Source: Monodelphis domestica
Lineage: Eukaryota > Chordata > Mammalia > Didelphimorphia > Didelphidae
Assembly (NCBI RefSeq): GCF_027887165.1
Contig: NC_077230.1
Span: 33,803,351-33,867,350, forward strand
Direction: 5' to 3'
DNA length: 64,000 nt
Within the stretch, counting starts at the first letter, position 1. Each line of letters starts with the position of its first letter. Below the pieces are notes generated by a model, which saw only the letters and a program-made list of their open reading frames with translations, was not told where the DNA came from and searched no databases. Position numbers and translations under genes: made by a program. Of the stretch, positions 25,801 through 35,590 are shown in pieces.

Positions 25801-28800
25801 CTTTAATAGTTCCTGACCAGTTTCTCAACTGATATGGTAACCTCAATTGGAAAGTTATGGATATCAGACACTGGAAGATGGAATTGGGGACTTGAGGGTT
25901 CTTTGCCTTTATAAGAACCATCACTAGATTCTAAAGTTAGCTAACACCTAGCTAATCTAACTTCTAGTCTTAGAACCTGATGATGACTCTTCCTCTGCCT
26001 CCCATGACCCAGAAACCCCAGCAGCTCCTACCAGGCCAAGTTGCCTCAACTTCCTTCCTGGGTGGATATTGGGTAAAGTGGCCTGTGTTCCTGGCCAAAG
26101 AAGAGACAAAACTACCTGGGTAAAGGTAGATTTTAGTTCAATTTATTTTGGCCATGGAGAATAACTGAATACACTTTGGATGTAGATAATTTTCCTCTCA
26201 TCTTGTCTTAACTTGGAGTAGGTGGAAACATTTTAGTATTAATACATTCCCTTACAAAGTCATCACTCCTTAAGTGAAAATATATCGAGTATTTTGCCTG
26301 TTTTAGAATACTGCTATTTTTAAAAAGGCTCCAAAGTATTTTCATTGCAAAAAATAAAGTTTTTTCCTGGTTTACAAAACTCACTTCAGATCTCTTGTTG
26401 TTCTGTGAATTTTTGACATACAGATGAAAGAAAAGGGTGGTGGGGATAAGAAATACAGCAGCCTTGAAAAGCAAAAATTATAAAAAAACGAACTGTGAAA
26501 GGAGGGATGATTTTGGAAAAATGGTCTCTAAGGCTCCTTTGAGTTTTTGCTGTCTATGGTTATATTAACATATAGCCATGGAAGCTTTTTAAATATTGTG
26601 TCTCTTGATCTCTAGGTATTGGATGATTACTGTCCTTATTCTACTGAAGCCCCTAAAACATTGCCAACACAGTGGACAAATATTGAAGTTGGTAATTGGT
26701 TATGGAGCATTGGAATGGAGGAGTATGTTGTAAAATTTTATTGTAAAGGAATAAATGGTGGAAAACTCCTCATACTGGACAATCGCTCGCTAAAAGTAAG
26801 TATGATAATCTAGGTGATATAGATGAATGTTTACAAAAATATAAATTGCCTAGATTAACATATGAAGAAATAGAATTCTTAAATAATCCCATATCAGAAA
26901 AAGAAATTGAACAAGCCATCAAGGATCTCCTTAAGAAAAACATCCCCAGGGCCTGATGAATTAACAAGGGAATTCTATCAAACATCAAAGAAAAGCTCAA
27001 AGTTCTTTTGGAGAAGAACAAAAGATCAAGGATATCCAGGGAAATAATGAAAAAAAAAAAAAAAACGCAAAGGAAGGTGGCCTTTGTAGTACCAGATCTC
27101 AAACTATGGTAGCCTTTTTAGTACCAGATCTCAAACTATACTATAAAGCAGTGGTCATCAAAACAATTTGGTAATGGCTAAGAGGGAGAAAGGAGGATCA
27201 GTGGAATAGACATGGGTTAAGTGACCTCAGCAAGACAGTCTATGACAAGCCCAAACATCATAGCTTTTGGGACAAAATGTAAAATAAATAATTTTGATTA
27301 CATCAAATTAAAAAAGTTTTGTACAAACAAAATCAATGCAACAAAAATTAGAAGGGAAGTAACAAATTGGGAAACAATCTTCATAACAAAATCTCTGACA
27401 AAGGTCTAATTACTCAAATTGACAAAGAAGTAAATCAATTGTCCAAAAAAATCAAGCCATTCTATAATTAATAAATGAGCAAGGGACATGAATAGGCAAT
27501 TTTCAGTCAAAGGAATCAAAACTATTAATAAGCACATGAAACAGTGTTCTAAATCTCTAATAATCAGAGAAATGCAAATCAAAACAACTCACCTCATACC
27601 TAGAAGATTGGCTAACATGACAGCAAAAGAAAGTAATGAATGATGGGGAGAGGGGGTGTGGAAAAGTTGGGATATTTGCAATGCTGGTAGACTTGTGAAT
27701 TGATCCAACCATTCTGGAGGGCCATTTGGAACTATGCCCAAAAGGGGCTAAAAGACTGTCTGCCCATCGATCCAGCCATAACACTGCTGGGTTTGTACCT
27801 CAATGAGATAATAAGGAAAAAGACATGTACACGAATATTCGTAGCTGCACTCTTTTTGGTGGCAAAAAATTGGAAAATGAGGGGATGCCCTTCAGTTGGG
27901 GAATGGCTGAACAAATTATGGTATATGTTGGTGATAGAATTACTATTGTGCTCAAAGGAATAATAAAATAGAGGAATTCCATGGGAACTGGAACAGCCTC
28001 CAAGAAGTAATGCAGAGTGAAAGGAGCAGAACCAGGAGAACATTGTACACAGAGACTGATACACTGTGGTACAATCGAATGTAATGGATTTTTCCATTAG
28101 TGGCAATTCAGTGATCCTGAAGAACCCAGAGGGATCTATGAGAAAGAACACTATTCACATTCAGAAGAAAAACTGTAGGAGTAGAAACACCAAAGAAAAA
28201 CAACTGCTTGATTACATGGGTCTAGGGGGATATGTTTGGGGATGTAGACCATAAAGGAACATCCTAGTGCAAACATCAACAGCATGGAAACAGGTTATGA
28301 TCAAGGACACATGTAATACCCAGTGGAATTGCGCATCAGCAATGGGAAGGGTGGGAAGGGGGAGGGGAGGGAGGAATAGTATATGATTTTTGTAACCAAG
28401 GATTAATGTTTGAAATTGACCAAATTAAAAAATAAATAAAATGAAATGAAATGAAAAAAAAGAGTATATAAGGCCACATTTGAATTAATGACTTTTTAAA
28501 AAATTTAATTTATTTAGTCAATTTTTAGAACATTATTCCTTGGTTACAAGAATTATATTCTTCCCCTCCCTGCCCTCTCCCCACCCTTCCTGAATCTGTT
28601 GCTCAATTTCATTGGGTATTATATGTATCCTTGATCAGAACCAATTTCTATGTTGTTGGTGTTTGCATTATGATGATCATTTAGAGTCTACCTCCCCAGC
28701 CATATCTGAGTTAAGGACCTCTTGTTTCTAGGCCTAGCTCTCAATTTGCTAAGCCACCTGTCATTCTTTTTTAGAACTCTGTGCATTAAAAAAAAAAAAA

Positions 28801-29734
28801 ACCCACTGGTAACCAGGAAAGCAGGTTTGTAGTTTTTGAACAATCAGATTAATTTCACTGAAACAGATTAAAAAACATTAATCATGGAAAATGGCAAAAT
28901 TTCATTTCATTTATAGTAAATAGAATCTCATATTTTATAAGGCCTAAATTGCAAATCCTGGTTAGTATGATACCTTTGTCTTTGACTAGAGATACTTGAT
29001 CCATGAAATATGATAACTTACTAGACAAAAAAAATTCTTCTTGGATTCATTTATTTCCTAAGAGAATATAATTTTGAGGGTTTTAAAATATACTTTCTCT
29101 CATAACATGTTTCTAGGATTTTCCTAAAATATAGTATTTGATTTAAGTTCCTTTAAGCTGTAAATGTCTGATATTCTGAGCCTTCAATTTTAATTTAATT
29201 TTTAATTTTAAAAATAAATTATTAATACATTTAAGTATTGATTGATTTTATTATTCATTCTTTTACTTAAGTAAACAGGAATGTTTTAATTAATTTAATT
29301 TTCCATTTAATTTTTTTTCAATTCGGGATTGTTTCAATAGCACAAGCATCATTGGACTCCCATCTAGATAAATAACAATTAATGCATGAAATCCCAAAAT
29401 GTTTCACAAAGGCAAACTATTATGGTAGTTCCTTAATGTATTTTAGGATTGTACGATGTAATTTTTTACTTCATCCAGACCTAGGGAATATTTTTCTATT
29501 GTTGGAAAATCTGTGTTCTTTAAAATGATCCTATAGCAGCTTCATTTTCAGGTTCATTATGTAAAGAATTAGAAAATCTATTCATCTGAATAAGTAGATG
29601 CAAAATTACACTTTTAATTTTTCTTTTCAAAGGAAATCGAAGTCAACAGGAAGAAAGACCGCCGGAAAATACTTAAGGCTATTAAGAAAATTAGAGATTT
29701 TTTGGAAAAAAATCATATTTGGGTCTTACTATAG
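7768..29734 (+). CDS. Gene B: complete neurabin-like PDZ-linker-SAM protein, 11 coding exons
   Basis: Eleven exons (7768-7822, 9850-9970, 11720-11827, 12318-12423, 14223-14305, 17100-17187, 19191-19401, 22811-22922, 23726-23822, 26616-26795, 29633-29734) have AG/GT borders and matching phases. They total 1263 bases, 420 residues plus stop. Residues 8-97 form a PDZ domain that matches my memory of neurabin/spinophilin: [17 protein letters not shown] against LELFPVELEKD...GLG, then [26 protein letters not shown] and [14 protein letters not shown]. Residues 131-257 are a charged linker, probably helical, residues 295-327 a basic hinge, and about 344-412 a SAM domain. Neurabins are scaffolds that bind F-actin and PP1 through an N-terminal region absent here, and no RVxF-type PP1 motif is visible. 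The product may be a short adaptor. Expression is unproven. Confidence 0.78.
7823..9849 (+). other. Gene B intron 1 (coding), with L1
   Basis: It consists of intron sequence and the old L1 piece at 8095-9595. The open frame at 8189-8476 lies inside the L1 and is not a host gene. Confidence 0.6.
8095..9595 (+). mobile_element. Old L1 fragment (3' part of ORF2 and 3'UTR)
   Basis: It starts in the reverse transcriptase/C-terminal region ('ctaaccataccagatatcaaa…'). It runs through the region seen in all L1s here ('gagaacaatgtgga', 'ctttgacttggcaatatcac') to an A-rich end. Many stops and gaps mark it as old. Confidence 0.72.
9850..9970 (+). CDS. Gene B exon 2: PDZ strands A-C
   Basis: It has 121 bases, acceptor TTTATAG and donor GTGAGT. 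It encodes [20 protein letters not shown] and then [19 protein letters not shown]. In neurabins the matching parts read GLGISI and LGIFVKTVTEGGAAHRDG. The phase is 2 in and 2 out. Confidence 0.8.
9971..11719 (+). other. Gene B intron 2
   Basis: This is mostly unassigned. About 10283-10450 looks like a degraded L2/MIR3-class end ('aacaagtatttataaat', 'gggatataaagaaag', 'caaacaaatta'). I see no further exon. Confidence 0.45.
11720..11827 (+). CDS. Gene B exon 3: PDZ middle
   Basis: It has 108 bases, acceptor TTTTTCAG and donor GTAAGT. It encodes [20 protein letters not shown] followed by [15 protein letters not shown]. Neurabin has IQVNDQIVEVDGTSLVGV in this place, so both the length and the key Asp-Gln-Ile and Leu-x-Gly positions are kept. 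Confidence 0.82.
12166..12219. repeat. (TTTTG)n microsatellite
   Basis: About ten TTTTG units lie in intron 3 of gene B, some 100 bases before exon 4. Confidence 0.95.
12318..12423 (+). CDS. Gene B exon 4: PDZ last strand and exit helix
   Basis: It has 106 bases, acceptor ACCTAG and donor GTATTA (a weaker donor). It encodes [20 protein letters not shown] and then [15 protein letters not shown]. The segment [11 protein letters not shown] closely follows IGREKPGEQSEV of spinophilin/neurabin, which is the strongest single clue to the family. Confidence 0.82.
12424..14222 (+). other. Gene B intron 4, with old antisense L1 and L2-like relics
   Basis: About 12940-13500 reads like a very diverged antisense L1 ('tatatcacagcatttgttcag', then 'tttggggtttca'). 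About 13700-13830 looks like an L2 end ('ctgtaagcccctggaggtgaagg', 'tatccccaggacaac'). The rest is unassigned. Confidence 0.45.
12940..13500 (-). mobile_element. Probable very old antisense L1 fragment
   Basis: Short matches in the same order as the ORF2 C-terminal region of the young L1 support this, but divergence is high. Confidence 0.4.
14223..14305 (+). CDS. Gene B exon 5: linker
   Basis: It has 83 bases and 27 codons, phase 0 in and 2 out, acceptor TTTAAAG and donor GTATAT. It encodes [20 protein letters not shown] and VPWYWMA. The phases fit both neighbours and the frame is open. The Trp-Tyr-Trp cluster may correspond to the ESYW segment of the neurabin coiled coil. The homology is weaker here than in the PDZ exons, and I find no counterpart in module C. 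Confidence 0.55.
15455..15658 (+). repeat. Full-length tRNA-derived marsupial SINE
   Basis: It starts GGGGCAGCTGGGTAGCTCAG, has an A box (TAGCTCAGTGG at 15467) and B box (GGTTCAAATC at 15511), a core body with 'gggcaagtcacttgaccccc' and 'accactcttctgccttgga', and an A tail. It is flanked by 18-base near-perfect target duplications, 15437-15454 and 15659-15676 (two or three differences). Confidence 0.92.
15718..16308 (-). mobile_element. Probable solo LTR of an endogenous retrovirus (minus), fossil
   Basis: Read on the minus strand it would begin TGTCAGAACTCGG and end CCCCATAACA, i.e. TG...CA ends about 590 bases apart. An AATAAA (minus strand, near 15815) lies about 100 bases before the end, as expected for R/U5. 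No internal retroviral part is next to it. The flanking 4-base duplication is not convincing, so the family and even the class remain tentative. It looks like an old relic. Confidence 0.42.
16930..17080 (-). repeat. MIR-like SINE relic (minus)
   Basis: 'gactTgcccaagttaatacaa' is followed by 'agtggcaagttacaactagg' and 'gtccaaatctcttt', the order of an antisense MIR/CORE-SINE. It abuts exon 6. Confidence 0.6.
17100..17187 (+). CDS. Gene B exon 6: helical linker
   Basis: It has 88 bases, acceptor TTCCACAG and donor GTAAGA, and leaves in phase 0. It encodes [20 protein letters not shown] and KNIQAIFEQ. The paralogous exon in module C is 40307-40403 (shared pattern LK-x-I-I/L-E-E-x-x-Q). Confidence 0.68.
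17188..19190 (+). other. Gene B intron 6
   Basis: An L2/MIR3-type relic lies at about 17790-17940. From about 18080 to 19190 the intron is clearly paralogous to 40440-41497 in module C, for example 'aacccagtgtctcgg' and 'gatgtccatcctggatgtct'. No extra exon was recognised; open frames here are short and simple-sequence rich. Confidence 0.6.
19191..19401 (+). CDS. Gene B exon 7: acidic linker
   Basis: It has 211 bases and 70 codons plus one base, acceptor AATTTCAG and donor GTAAGA. It is rich in Glu and Lys, ending with [16 protein letters not shown]. The module C paralogue (41498-41630) lacks 26 codons from the middle, an in-frame difference, and ends with [16 protein letters not shown]. Confidence 0.75.
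20090..21590 (-). mobile_element. Ancient antisense L1 fragment, shared with module C
   Basis: It runs antisense from the 3'UTR ('cccccatctccctttccc') through ORF2 C-terminal text ('ccatttctcaattgagga') into upstream ORF2. The same insertion is recognisable at 41860 on in module C, so it predates the B/C duplication. Confidence 0.72.
22540..22660 (-). repeat. MIR-like SINE relic (minus)
   Basis: 'aatcccttcattttgtaggt' and 'gagaaaaatgaggcccggag' are the classical antisense MIR segment. The paralogous relic in module C is at about 48690-48830. Confidence 0.65.
22811..22922 (+). CDS. Gene B exon 8: acidic run and start of hinge
   Basis: It has 112 bases, acceptor TTTCTTAG and donor GTAAGA, phase 2 at both ends. 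It encodes a poly-Glu stretch and then [17 protein letters not shown]. The counterpart 48952-49054 is three codons shorter and ends with the same FSWF. Confidence 0.75.
23726..23822 (+). CDS. Gene B exon 9: basic aromatic hinge
   Basis: It has 97 bases, the same size and phase as the exons at 171 and 49854. It encodes [19 protein letters not shown] and then [13 protein letters not shown]. The acceptor is ATTCTAG and the donor GTAAAT. Confidence 0.76.
23823..26615 (+). other. Gene B intron 9
   Basis: It contains an L1 piece (24500-25285). The stretch at about 25390-26200 reads, on the minus strand, like a possible LTR or retroposon (AATAAATTGAACTAAAATC near 26130), but I could not fix any ends. 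Nothing else was recognised. Confidence 0.45.
24500..25285 (+). mobile_element. Old L1 fragment (ORF2 C-terminus and 3'UTR)
   Basis: It matches the young L1 in order: 'gggacactaatgcattgcta', 'cattctggagggaaatttgg', 'gatccagcaataccactgct', 'tcaattagggaatgactaaa', then the 3'UTR and an A-rich end. Frame breaks are numerous. Confidence 0.82.
26616..26795 (+). CDS. Gene B exon 10: first part of SAM domain
   Basis: It has 60 codons, phase 0 at both ends, acceptor ATCTCTAG and donor GTAAGT. After 15-20 lead residues it encodes [20 protein letters not shown] and the segment [11 protein letters not shown], the standard SAM pattern. An L1 fragment begins about 11 bases after the donor. Confidence 0.8.
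26807..28455 (+). mobile_element. L1 fragment with large internal deletion
   Basis: It begins in ORF2 (like 'gatgaatatatacaaaaata' of the young L1). At about 26995-27010 it jumps from just before the reverse transcriptase core to the region after it, and then runs to the 3' end and an A-rich tail. Several stops and frameshifts are present. It begins only 11 bases after the donor of exon 10. Confidence 0.85.
28490..28705 (-). mobile_element. Antisense L1 3'UTR fragment
   Basis: It is collinear with 50775-50960 of the young L1: T-rich end, 'cttcccctccctgccctctc', 'ttgatcagaaccaatttcta', 'gtgtttgcattatgatgatc'. Confidence 0.75.
29633..29734 (+). CDS. Gene B exon 11: end of SAM domain and stop
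   Basis: It has 33 codons plus TAG, acceptor TTTCAAAG. It encodes [20 protein letters not shown] and [13 protein letters not shown]. The tail is longer and more hydrophobic than in gene A. Confidence 0.76.
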   Translation, partial: EIEVNRKKDRRKILKAIKKIRDFLEKNHIWVLL

Positions 29735-29787
29735 AAATTGATGGAAAGAAGACACAGAACCTGAATGATATGGCAAAAATGGAAAAT

Positions 29788-31225
29788 GCAATTACTTTTG
29801 TTATATTGACTTTTCATCATTTTACTTGTATGTTACTTTTGCTATATGAACTTTTAATCATTTTATTACTGTTATTCTGTTATAATTAACTTTTAATCAT
29901 TTTGTTACTGTTACTTTTGTTGTTATTAACTTTTAATCATTTCACTTCAATGTTACTTTTGTTATATGAACTTTTAAGGGATTTACTTCCATGTTACTTT
30001 TGTTATATGAACTTTTAATCATTTCACTTCTATTTTACTCTTGTTATATGAACTTTTAAGGGATTTTACATCCATGTTGACTTTTGTTATATGAACTTTT
30101 AAGGGATTTTACTTACATGTTACATTTGTTCTATGAACTTTTAATCATTTCACTTCTATGTTACTTTTGTTATATGAACTTTTAAGGGATTTTACTTCCA
30201 TATTACTTTTGTTATATGAACTTTTAATCATTTTATTACTGTTATTCTGTTATTATTAACTTTTAATCATTTTATTACTGTTACTATTGTTATTATTAAC
30301 TTTTAGTCATTTCATTTCCTTGTTACTTTTGTTATATGAACTTTTAAGGGATTTTACTTCCATGTTACTATTGTTATATAAACTTTTAATCATTTTATTA
30401 CTGTTATTCTGTTATTATTAACTTTTAATCATTTTATTACTGTTACTTTTGTTATTATTAACTTTTAATCATTTCACTTCCATGTTACTTTTGTTATATG
30501 AACTTTTAAGGGATTTACTTCCATGTTATTTTTGTTATTATTAATTTTAATCATTTCACTTCTATGTTACTTTTGTTATATGAACTTTTAAGGGATTTTA
30601 CATCCATGTTGACTTTGGTTATATGAACTTTTAAGGGATTTTATTTCCATGTTACTTTTGTTATATGAACTTTTAATCATTTTATTACGGTTACTTTTGG
30701 TATTATTAACTTTTAATCATTTCACTTTCATGTTACATTTGTTCTATGAACCTTTAAGGGATTTTACTTCCATGTTACTTTTGTTATATGAACTTTTAAA
30801 GGATTTACTTCCATGTTACTTTTGTTATATGAACTTTTAAGAGATTTTACTTCCATGTTACTTTTTTTATTACTAAGTTTTTAATCATTTCACTTCTTTG
30901 TTACTTTTGTTATATGAACTTTTAAGTGATTTACTTCCATGTTACCTTTGTTATATGAACTTTTAATGGATTTTACTTCCATGTAACTTTTGTTATATGA
31001 ACTTTTAAGGGATTTTACTTCCATGTTACTTTTGTTATATGAACTTTTAAGGGATTTTCTTCCATGTTAATTTTGTTATATTTACTTTTAAGGGATTTTA
31101 CTTCCATGTTACTTTTGTTATATGAACTTTTAATCATTTTATTACCGTTACTTTTGTTATTATTAACTATTAATCATTTCACTTCTATGTTTCTTTTGTT
31201 TCATTATTAACTTTTAATTATTTCA
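29788..31225 (+). repeat. 40-42 bp minisatellite in the 3'UTR of gene B
   Basis: About 34 head-to-tail units. One type is about 42 bases (TTACTTTTGTTATATGAACT, then TTTAAGGGATTTTACTTCCATG), the other about 40 (…TTATTATTAACTTTTAATCA, then TTTTATTACTG). The types alternate in clusters. The array starts about 54 bases after the TAG and ends where homology to the gene A 3'UTR resumes ('tattattttgata'). Genes A and C have one unit-like stretch at this place. Confidence 0.93.
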
Positions 31226-32160
31226 TTTTTAAGTAAGTATTATTTTGATAGAGGATAATTTTTGCACAGGTTAATAATTGTTAGTATCATACATATAAAA
31301 TTTGAAAAAATGGTTATAATATGCACGTATACTTTTTTATAAGAACCAATATGGAATTTCCTCCATATGACCATAATGTAAAAAGCAATCATTCTAATCT
31401 AACAAAATATTTAGTTATTTTTCCTTTTCAACTTTTCATTGCCACTGCCACCAGCTTTAAAGAATCTGTCTCAAGTATTCTTTATTAGTTCATCATCCCA
31501 GAGAACTCAATAGGCTTTAGTCAAGCCCTCATGATGCTCTGTTACTTTTGTTTCAGAATCTATATATAAACCAAAGAAATGCATATAAAAATCAGTACAT
31601 GTTATAGATTTCCTGTAAGGATACATATTGTTCATGAGAATCTCCTTATTACCTTACTTTTTTGTCATAATCCTCTCCAAATCATATTTTAAGAGCTACA
31701 AAGTATAGTTTTATATTCATCACTCTCTTATAGAATTTAGTTTAAATTTCTATCAAAGTATTTTAAATAACAATGAAAATAACTTCATAAAACTTTCCCC
31801 CTTAAAATTTCAGTTCATTCTCTCATAAAGGTATAAAAGCTCAGTGGAATAAGGATACCTCTATAGGATTCATACATAGGCACAGGCAGCACTTATGCTT
31901 TGGGACATGGGTGAACAGAACACGTTGGAGGGCAATGAAATTAGAGCTAAGAGATATCCCAAAACTATCCTCATTAAGGACATTGTAACATGTAAGGCAT
32001 CCATTGATGTTAAGTGAGCAGCCTAGATGTAATCATAAAACTGACTGGACAGGACACTTCCTCCTGATAGGGAATATTTTAATATGGATACTTGCACACA
32101 CATATGTATTTCCATTTAAGTGTGTATACACATATATACAATAATCTATACTAAAAAATA
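31226..32160 (+). other. 3' flank of gene B, homologous to the gene A flank
   Basis: 31226-31760 follows 2040-2690 of the gene A flank at clear but lower similarity ('gataatttttgcacaggtta', 'cataatcctctccaaatcat'), i.e. the old B/C-level duplication. After that there is no assignment. Confidence 0.6.
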
Positions 32161-32920
32161 AGCATCATATGAAACTGAGAAACACTAGCAGTTATACCAA
32201 TAAATATAAGAGTAACGAAAAAATACCAACTCTCCCCAATACTATTTGAAATTTTTCTGGAAATCCAATAGTAATAAGAAAGACAAATCCAGGACCTAAA
32301 GGGATGAAAACAGGAGTATATCTAGTTATTCTTATTTGCTTATAACTGACAGATGTCTTAGAAAATCCTAAAAAATCAGGAGATATTGTAACTGAGATGA
32401 GAATTTATAGCAAATTTCCATTCTACAAAGTAAACCCTCAAAAATCAATTCTATTTCTATATAATAGCCAAAAAGATTCAATGGGTAGTAATAGAGATAA
32501 AAATCACATTGTAAATAACTATAAATAGCTGCAAATAACATGTTAGGATCAAACTACTGAAATATACAAACTAATTGTATAAACAACATTATAAAGTGAT
32601 CCTTCAGGAAGAAAAGAAAACTGTAAATAGCTGGAGGGGAATATTCATTATTCATGACTGGTGATCATAATTTAGGGCAAGTGTCAGTGCTACTCTACTT
32701 AACCAATTTCTAGTGCTATGGCAATCAGATTTTTAAAGGTTACATTATGAAATTCAATAGAATTATAACAACTCAAATTAAAAAAAATATATAAAGGGGA
32801 ATAATGAATGAAGACTGGGAAATATAAAGTCTGTAAATTAAATACTGAGTCCAGACTTCATACTGTTATATGGAAGCAATCACCAAAGCCATACTCTAAT
32901 GATTAAAAAATTGAAAATGA
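32160..32920 (+). mobile_element. Old L1 fragment, reverse transcriptase region
   Basis: 'accaactctccccaatacta' followed by 'ttgaaatttttctggaaatc' corresponds to the L1 [10 protein letters not shown] region in sense orientation. It is much decayed. Confidence 0.6.
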
Positions 32921-32929
32921 AATTTTGTA

Positions 32930-34400
32930 TATATAGTCAGTGAAGGGTGGTTTAGCATAAATGTTTGTTGTATTGTGACAAAGGCTTTTTTCTATATCAA
33001 AAAATTATGTAGTTTAGGTCGTTTTTCTTTTCTATATGATTGTCTTTACTCTTTTCCTTATGTTAAACTATCTTTTGTATTCCCCGCATAAATCTAATTT
33101 TTTTAATCACAGATTGGTTTTTGGATCAATCACTGTATTTTGTTGACAGAATTTTACTAAAAATTGTTAAATTAAGTTTCATTAAAAGTCTGGACTTCTG
33201 TAATTTTTCCTTCCCTTGTTTAGGTGTTAGGATTATAATTATTCAGTGAAATTTAATAGTGCTTTCTCAATGTTTTGAAAATATTTTATGTGTATAGTAA
33301 TACTATAATTATTCTTTGAAAGTTTGACTCAATTCAAGACTAGGAATTTTTCACCAATATCCCCTGAATTCCCACTTTGGCATGGCATTTCATTTATACT
33401 TTGATTTCTTTCTCTCAATTTGATTATTAAAGAACTTTATATGGGATTCTGTTAGTTTGGATATTTAACATGCTCGAAGATTTTTCTCTATTTTGTATTT
33501 TCAGTTTTATCATCATAAAATCATATAAAGTTGGAAATTATTTGATTCCAGTTTTGTGTTTTATTATATATTCTAGATTCTTAATTGGATTTTCTTCCAT
33601 CTTTCTAATCATGTTGATGATTTGTCAAATTTGTTCATCTTTTTCAAAAAATCAACTTGTAGTTTTATGCATTATTTTCATCATTTGCAAAGTGGATTTT
33701 TTACTTAGTTTTCTCTAATTTTTCATAGTTCATTTTTCTATATTTTCTATTTATTAGCTGCGTTTCAGATATTTTAGTATGTTATTTCATCCTTACAATT
33801 TCCAATTGCATTTCCTGTTTTACCTAAAAGTTTATCAATTAAAAAGTCATGTTGGTTTTCCAAGTTATGTCTCTTAAAATTGTTTTATGTTATTTCAAAT
33901 TTTTTAAATTGTCTTTTCTTTTTCCTATAAAATGTGGGAAATGAATAATAAACTCTTTTATGAATTTATATTGTCAATCAAATTTCTATATCGGCCATGT
34001 TGAAAAAATACGAATGTCTTATTCTGTACTCTTGAGTCTTTGATTCATCAGGAGGTAAATAGTATGCTTTTTCATTAAGCATCTTGAATGATGGTTGGTC
34101 ATTACACTGATTAGAATTCCTAATTTGTTCAATGTTTTTGTCATTACCATATTGTTCTCCTTGGCTCTGTTTACTTGTCTCTCCTTCACACTTTACAAGT
34201 CTTCCCATTATTTTCTCAAACCTTCTTCCGTTATTTATTGAAATACAATACCATTCTATCATATTTCCATCACATAACTTTCAGCCATTCCCCAATTTGT
34301 GGGCTTGCCTTCAAATTTCTATCCCTAGCCACATTAAAAAGGTATATAATATATTTTAAAATATGTATGCAAATACATATATGTGATATATATCTTTATG
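32930..34400 (-). mobile_element. Old antisense L1 fragment
   Basis: 'tgacaaaggcttttttctat' matches the antisense of the AFDK region. Later text ('catctttctaatcatgttga', 'caacttgtagttttatgc') follows ORF2 upstream parts in order. The 3' limit is uncertain. Confidence 0.55.
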
Positions 34401-34499
34401 TATATGACTATCACTCCCTTCCTCTGGCCTCCCTCTAATTACCCCATTTTCCCACAGTAAGGCCAGCTACATCTCTCACTATGAGTTCTAAGGGGGTAG

Positions 34500-34668
34500 T
34501 ATCCTTTTTTATACTTTTTAAACTTTTACCTTATATCTTAGTACCAATACTAAGTAAAAAGTTCCAAGGCAGAAGAACAGTAAGGTCTAGGCAAAGTTGC
34601 CAAATTTGAATGCAGGTCCTGTCTGTAGGTCTGGCTCTCTAACCATTGAAAAACCCAGCTGTCCTGGT
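34500..34668 (-). repeat. tRNA-derived SINE (minus), degraded
   Basis: 'ttttaccttatatcttagta', 'gttccaaggcagaagaacag' and 'tctctaaccattgaaaaacc' have the same layout as the SINE at 15455 read backwards. Confidence 0.72.
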
Positions 34669-34939
34669 ATGATCCCTTAATAATAAAGTCTTCAGACATC
34701 ATATCAGTGTGTTATGTTTACCCTATTAGGTGATTAGGAGCTGGTTACTTTAACACTATGAACATCAATTAGACTTTGGTAAGAGATATTTGCTTCAACA
34801 ATATAGTAAGAAAAGAATTCCAAATATTACCCCAACATCTTTTCTCCTATTTCAACACAATCACAGGCAAGGATGAGATCATTCTTAACTTGGATTTGAT
34901 CCACCAAATTTACTTACAAATCTCTCACTGAACAATGGA

Positions 34940-35590
34940 AGACTCTCTCTCTCTTTTTTTTTTTTTTTTTTTTTTTGCTTTTAAGCATAGCCCAGCCTGG
35001 ACCCCAGGCCCCAGACTTTCTGTAAGTGGCTAGAGCTTCTGAACTTTTAAAATGCACAAGGTCTGGCCATCTGCATTCTCTTTCACCTAAAAGAAGACAA
35101 AAAAGACACAAAATGACAAAAGTCACAGCATGGCATGTACTCCCAACTTTAGCTCAAATCCAGGTAAGACATGATCTGAGAGCCCTATGGCAACTGGCCA
35201 TCCTCACACACTCTACAGGAAGGGAAGGGCCTTGACCATGTTTCCCATTGGATACTTTTGAGTATACCCCAGTTCTACAGCCCATCAAAAAGGCTCCTCT
35301 TCACCACATTGTCAGAGGACCCAAAACAAATACCTTGCAAATACTCCACAGCCTGCAGGGAGATCAACCTATGCCAGTTCATAGATGGGTCTGTTTGGTT
35401 GGCTTTCCATTATGATCACAATAAATGTTTCTGAAATAAGAAAAGTACCCCAAATGCCTAAGATTAACCACTATTTCATGATGGAAAATCCTTCATCAAG
35501 GGACTGAAACTACAGTTCTCAAAAGAAAAATTGTAAGTTATCATCAACTTTATTAAACATGATTGCAAATCGTTAATAAAATTGTATGCA
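34940..35590. other. Unassigned block starting with a poly-T run
   Basis: A 22-base T run (about 34956-34977) is followed by less AT-rich sequence. On the minus strand this would be a retroposed sequence ending in a poly-A tail ('ctatgcttaaaagc' then A). The parent is not recognised. An AATAAA on the plus strand near 35421 belongs to nothing I can name. Confidence 0.35.

Larger units (their letters stand above)
26796..29632 (+). other. Gene B intron 10, with nested L1 pieces
   Basis: From about 28790 on, the intron is homologous to 1080-1860 of gene A ('cagattaatttcactgaaac'). The part before it is filled by the L1 and SINE pieces listed separately. Confidence 0.65.

Noticed and set aside
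25390-26200. Second LTR-like stretch on the minus strand
   Set aside because: An AATAAA and a moderately GC-rich part suggest it, but no TG...CA ends or duplications could be fixed.
27732-28151. Open frame of 139 codons on the minus strand
   Set aside because: It is the antisense of an old L1 ORF2 end; the sense strand explains the sequence.
30649-30840. Open frame of 63 codons rich in Leu
   Set aside because: It is the minisatellite read in one frame; the 42-base unit is a multiple of three, so the peptide just repeats every 14 residues.
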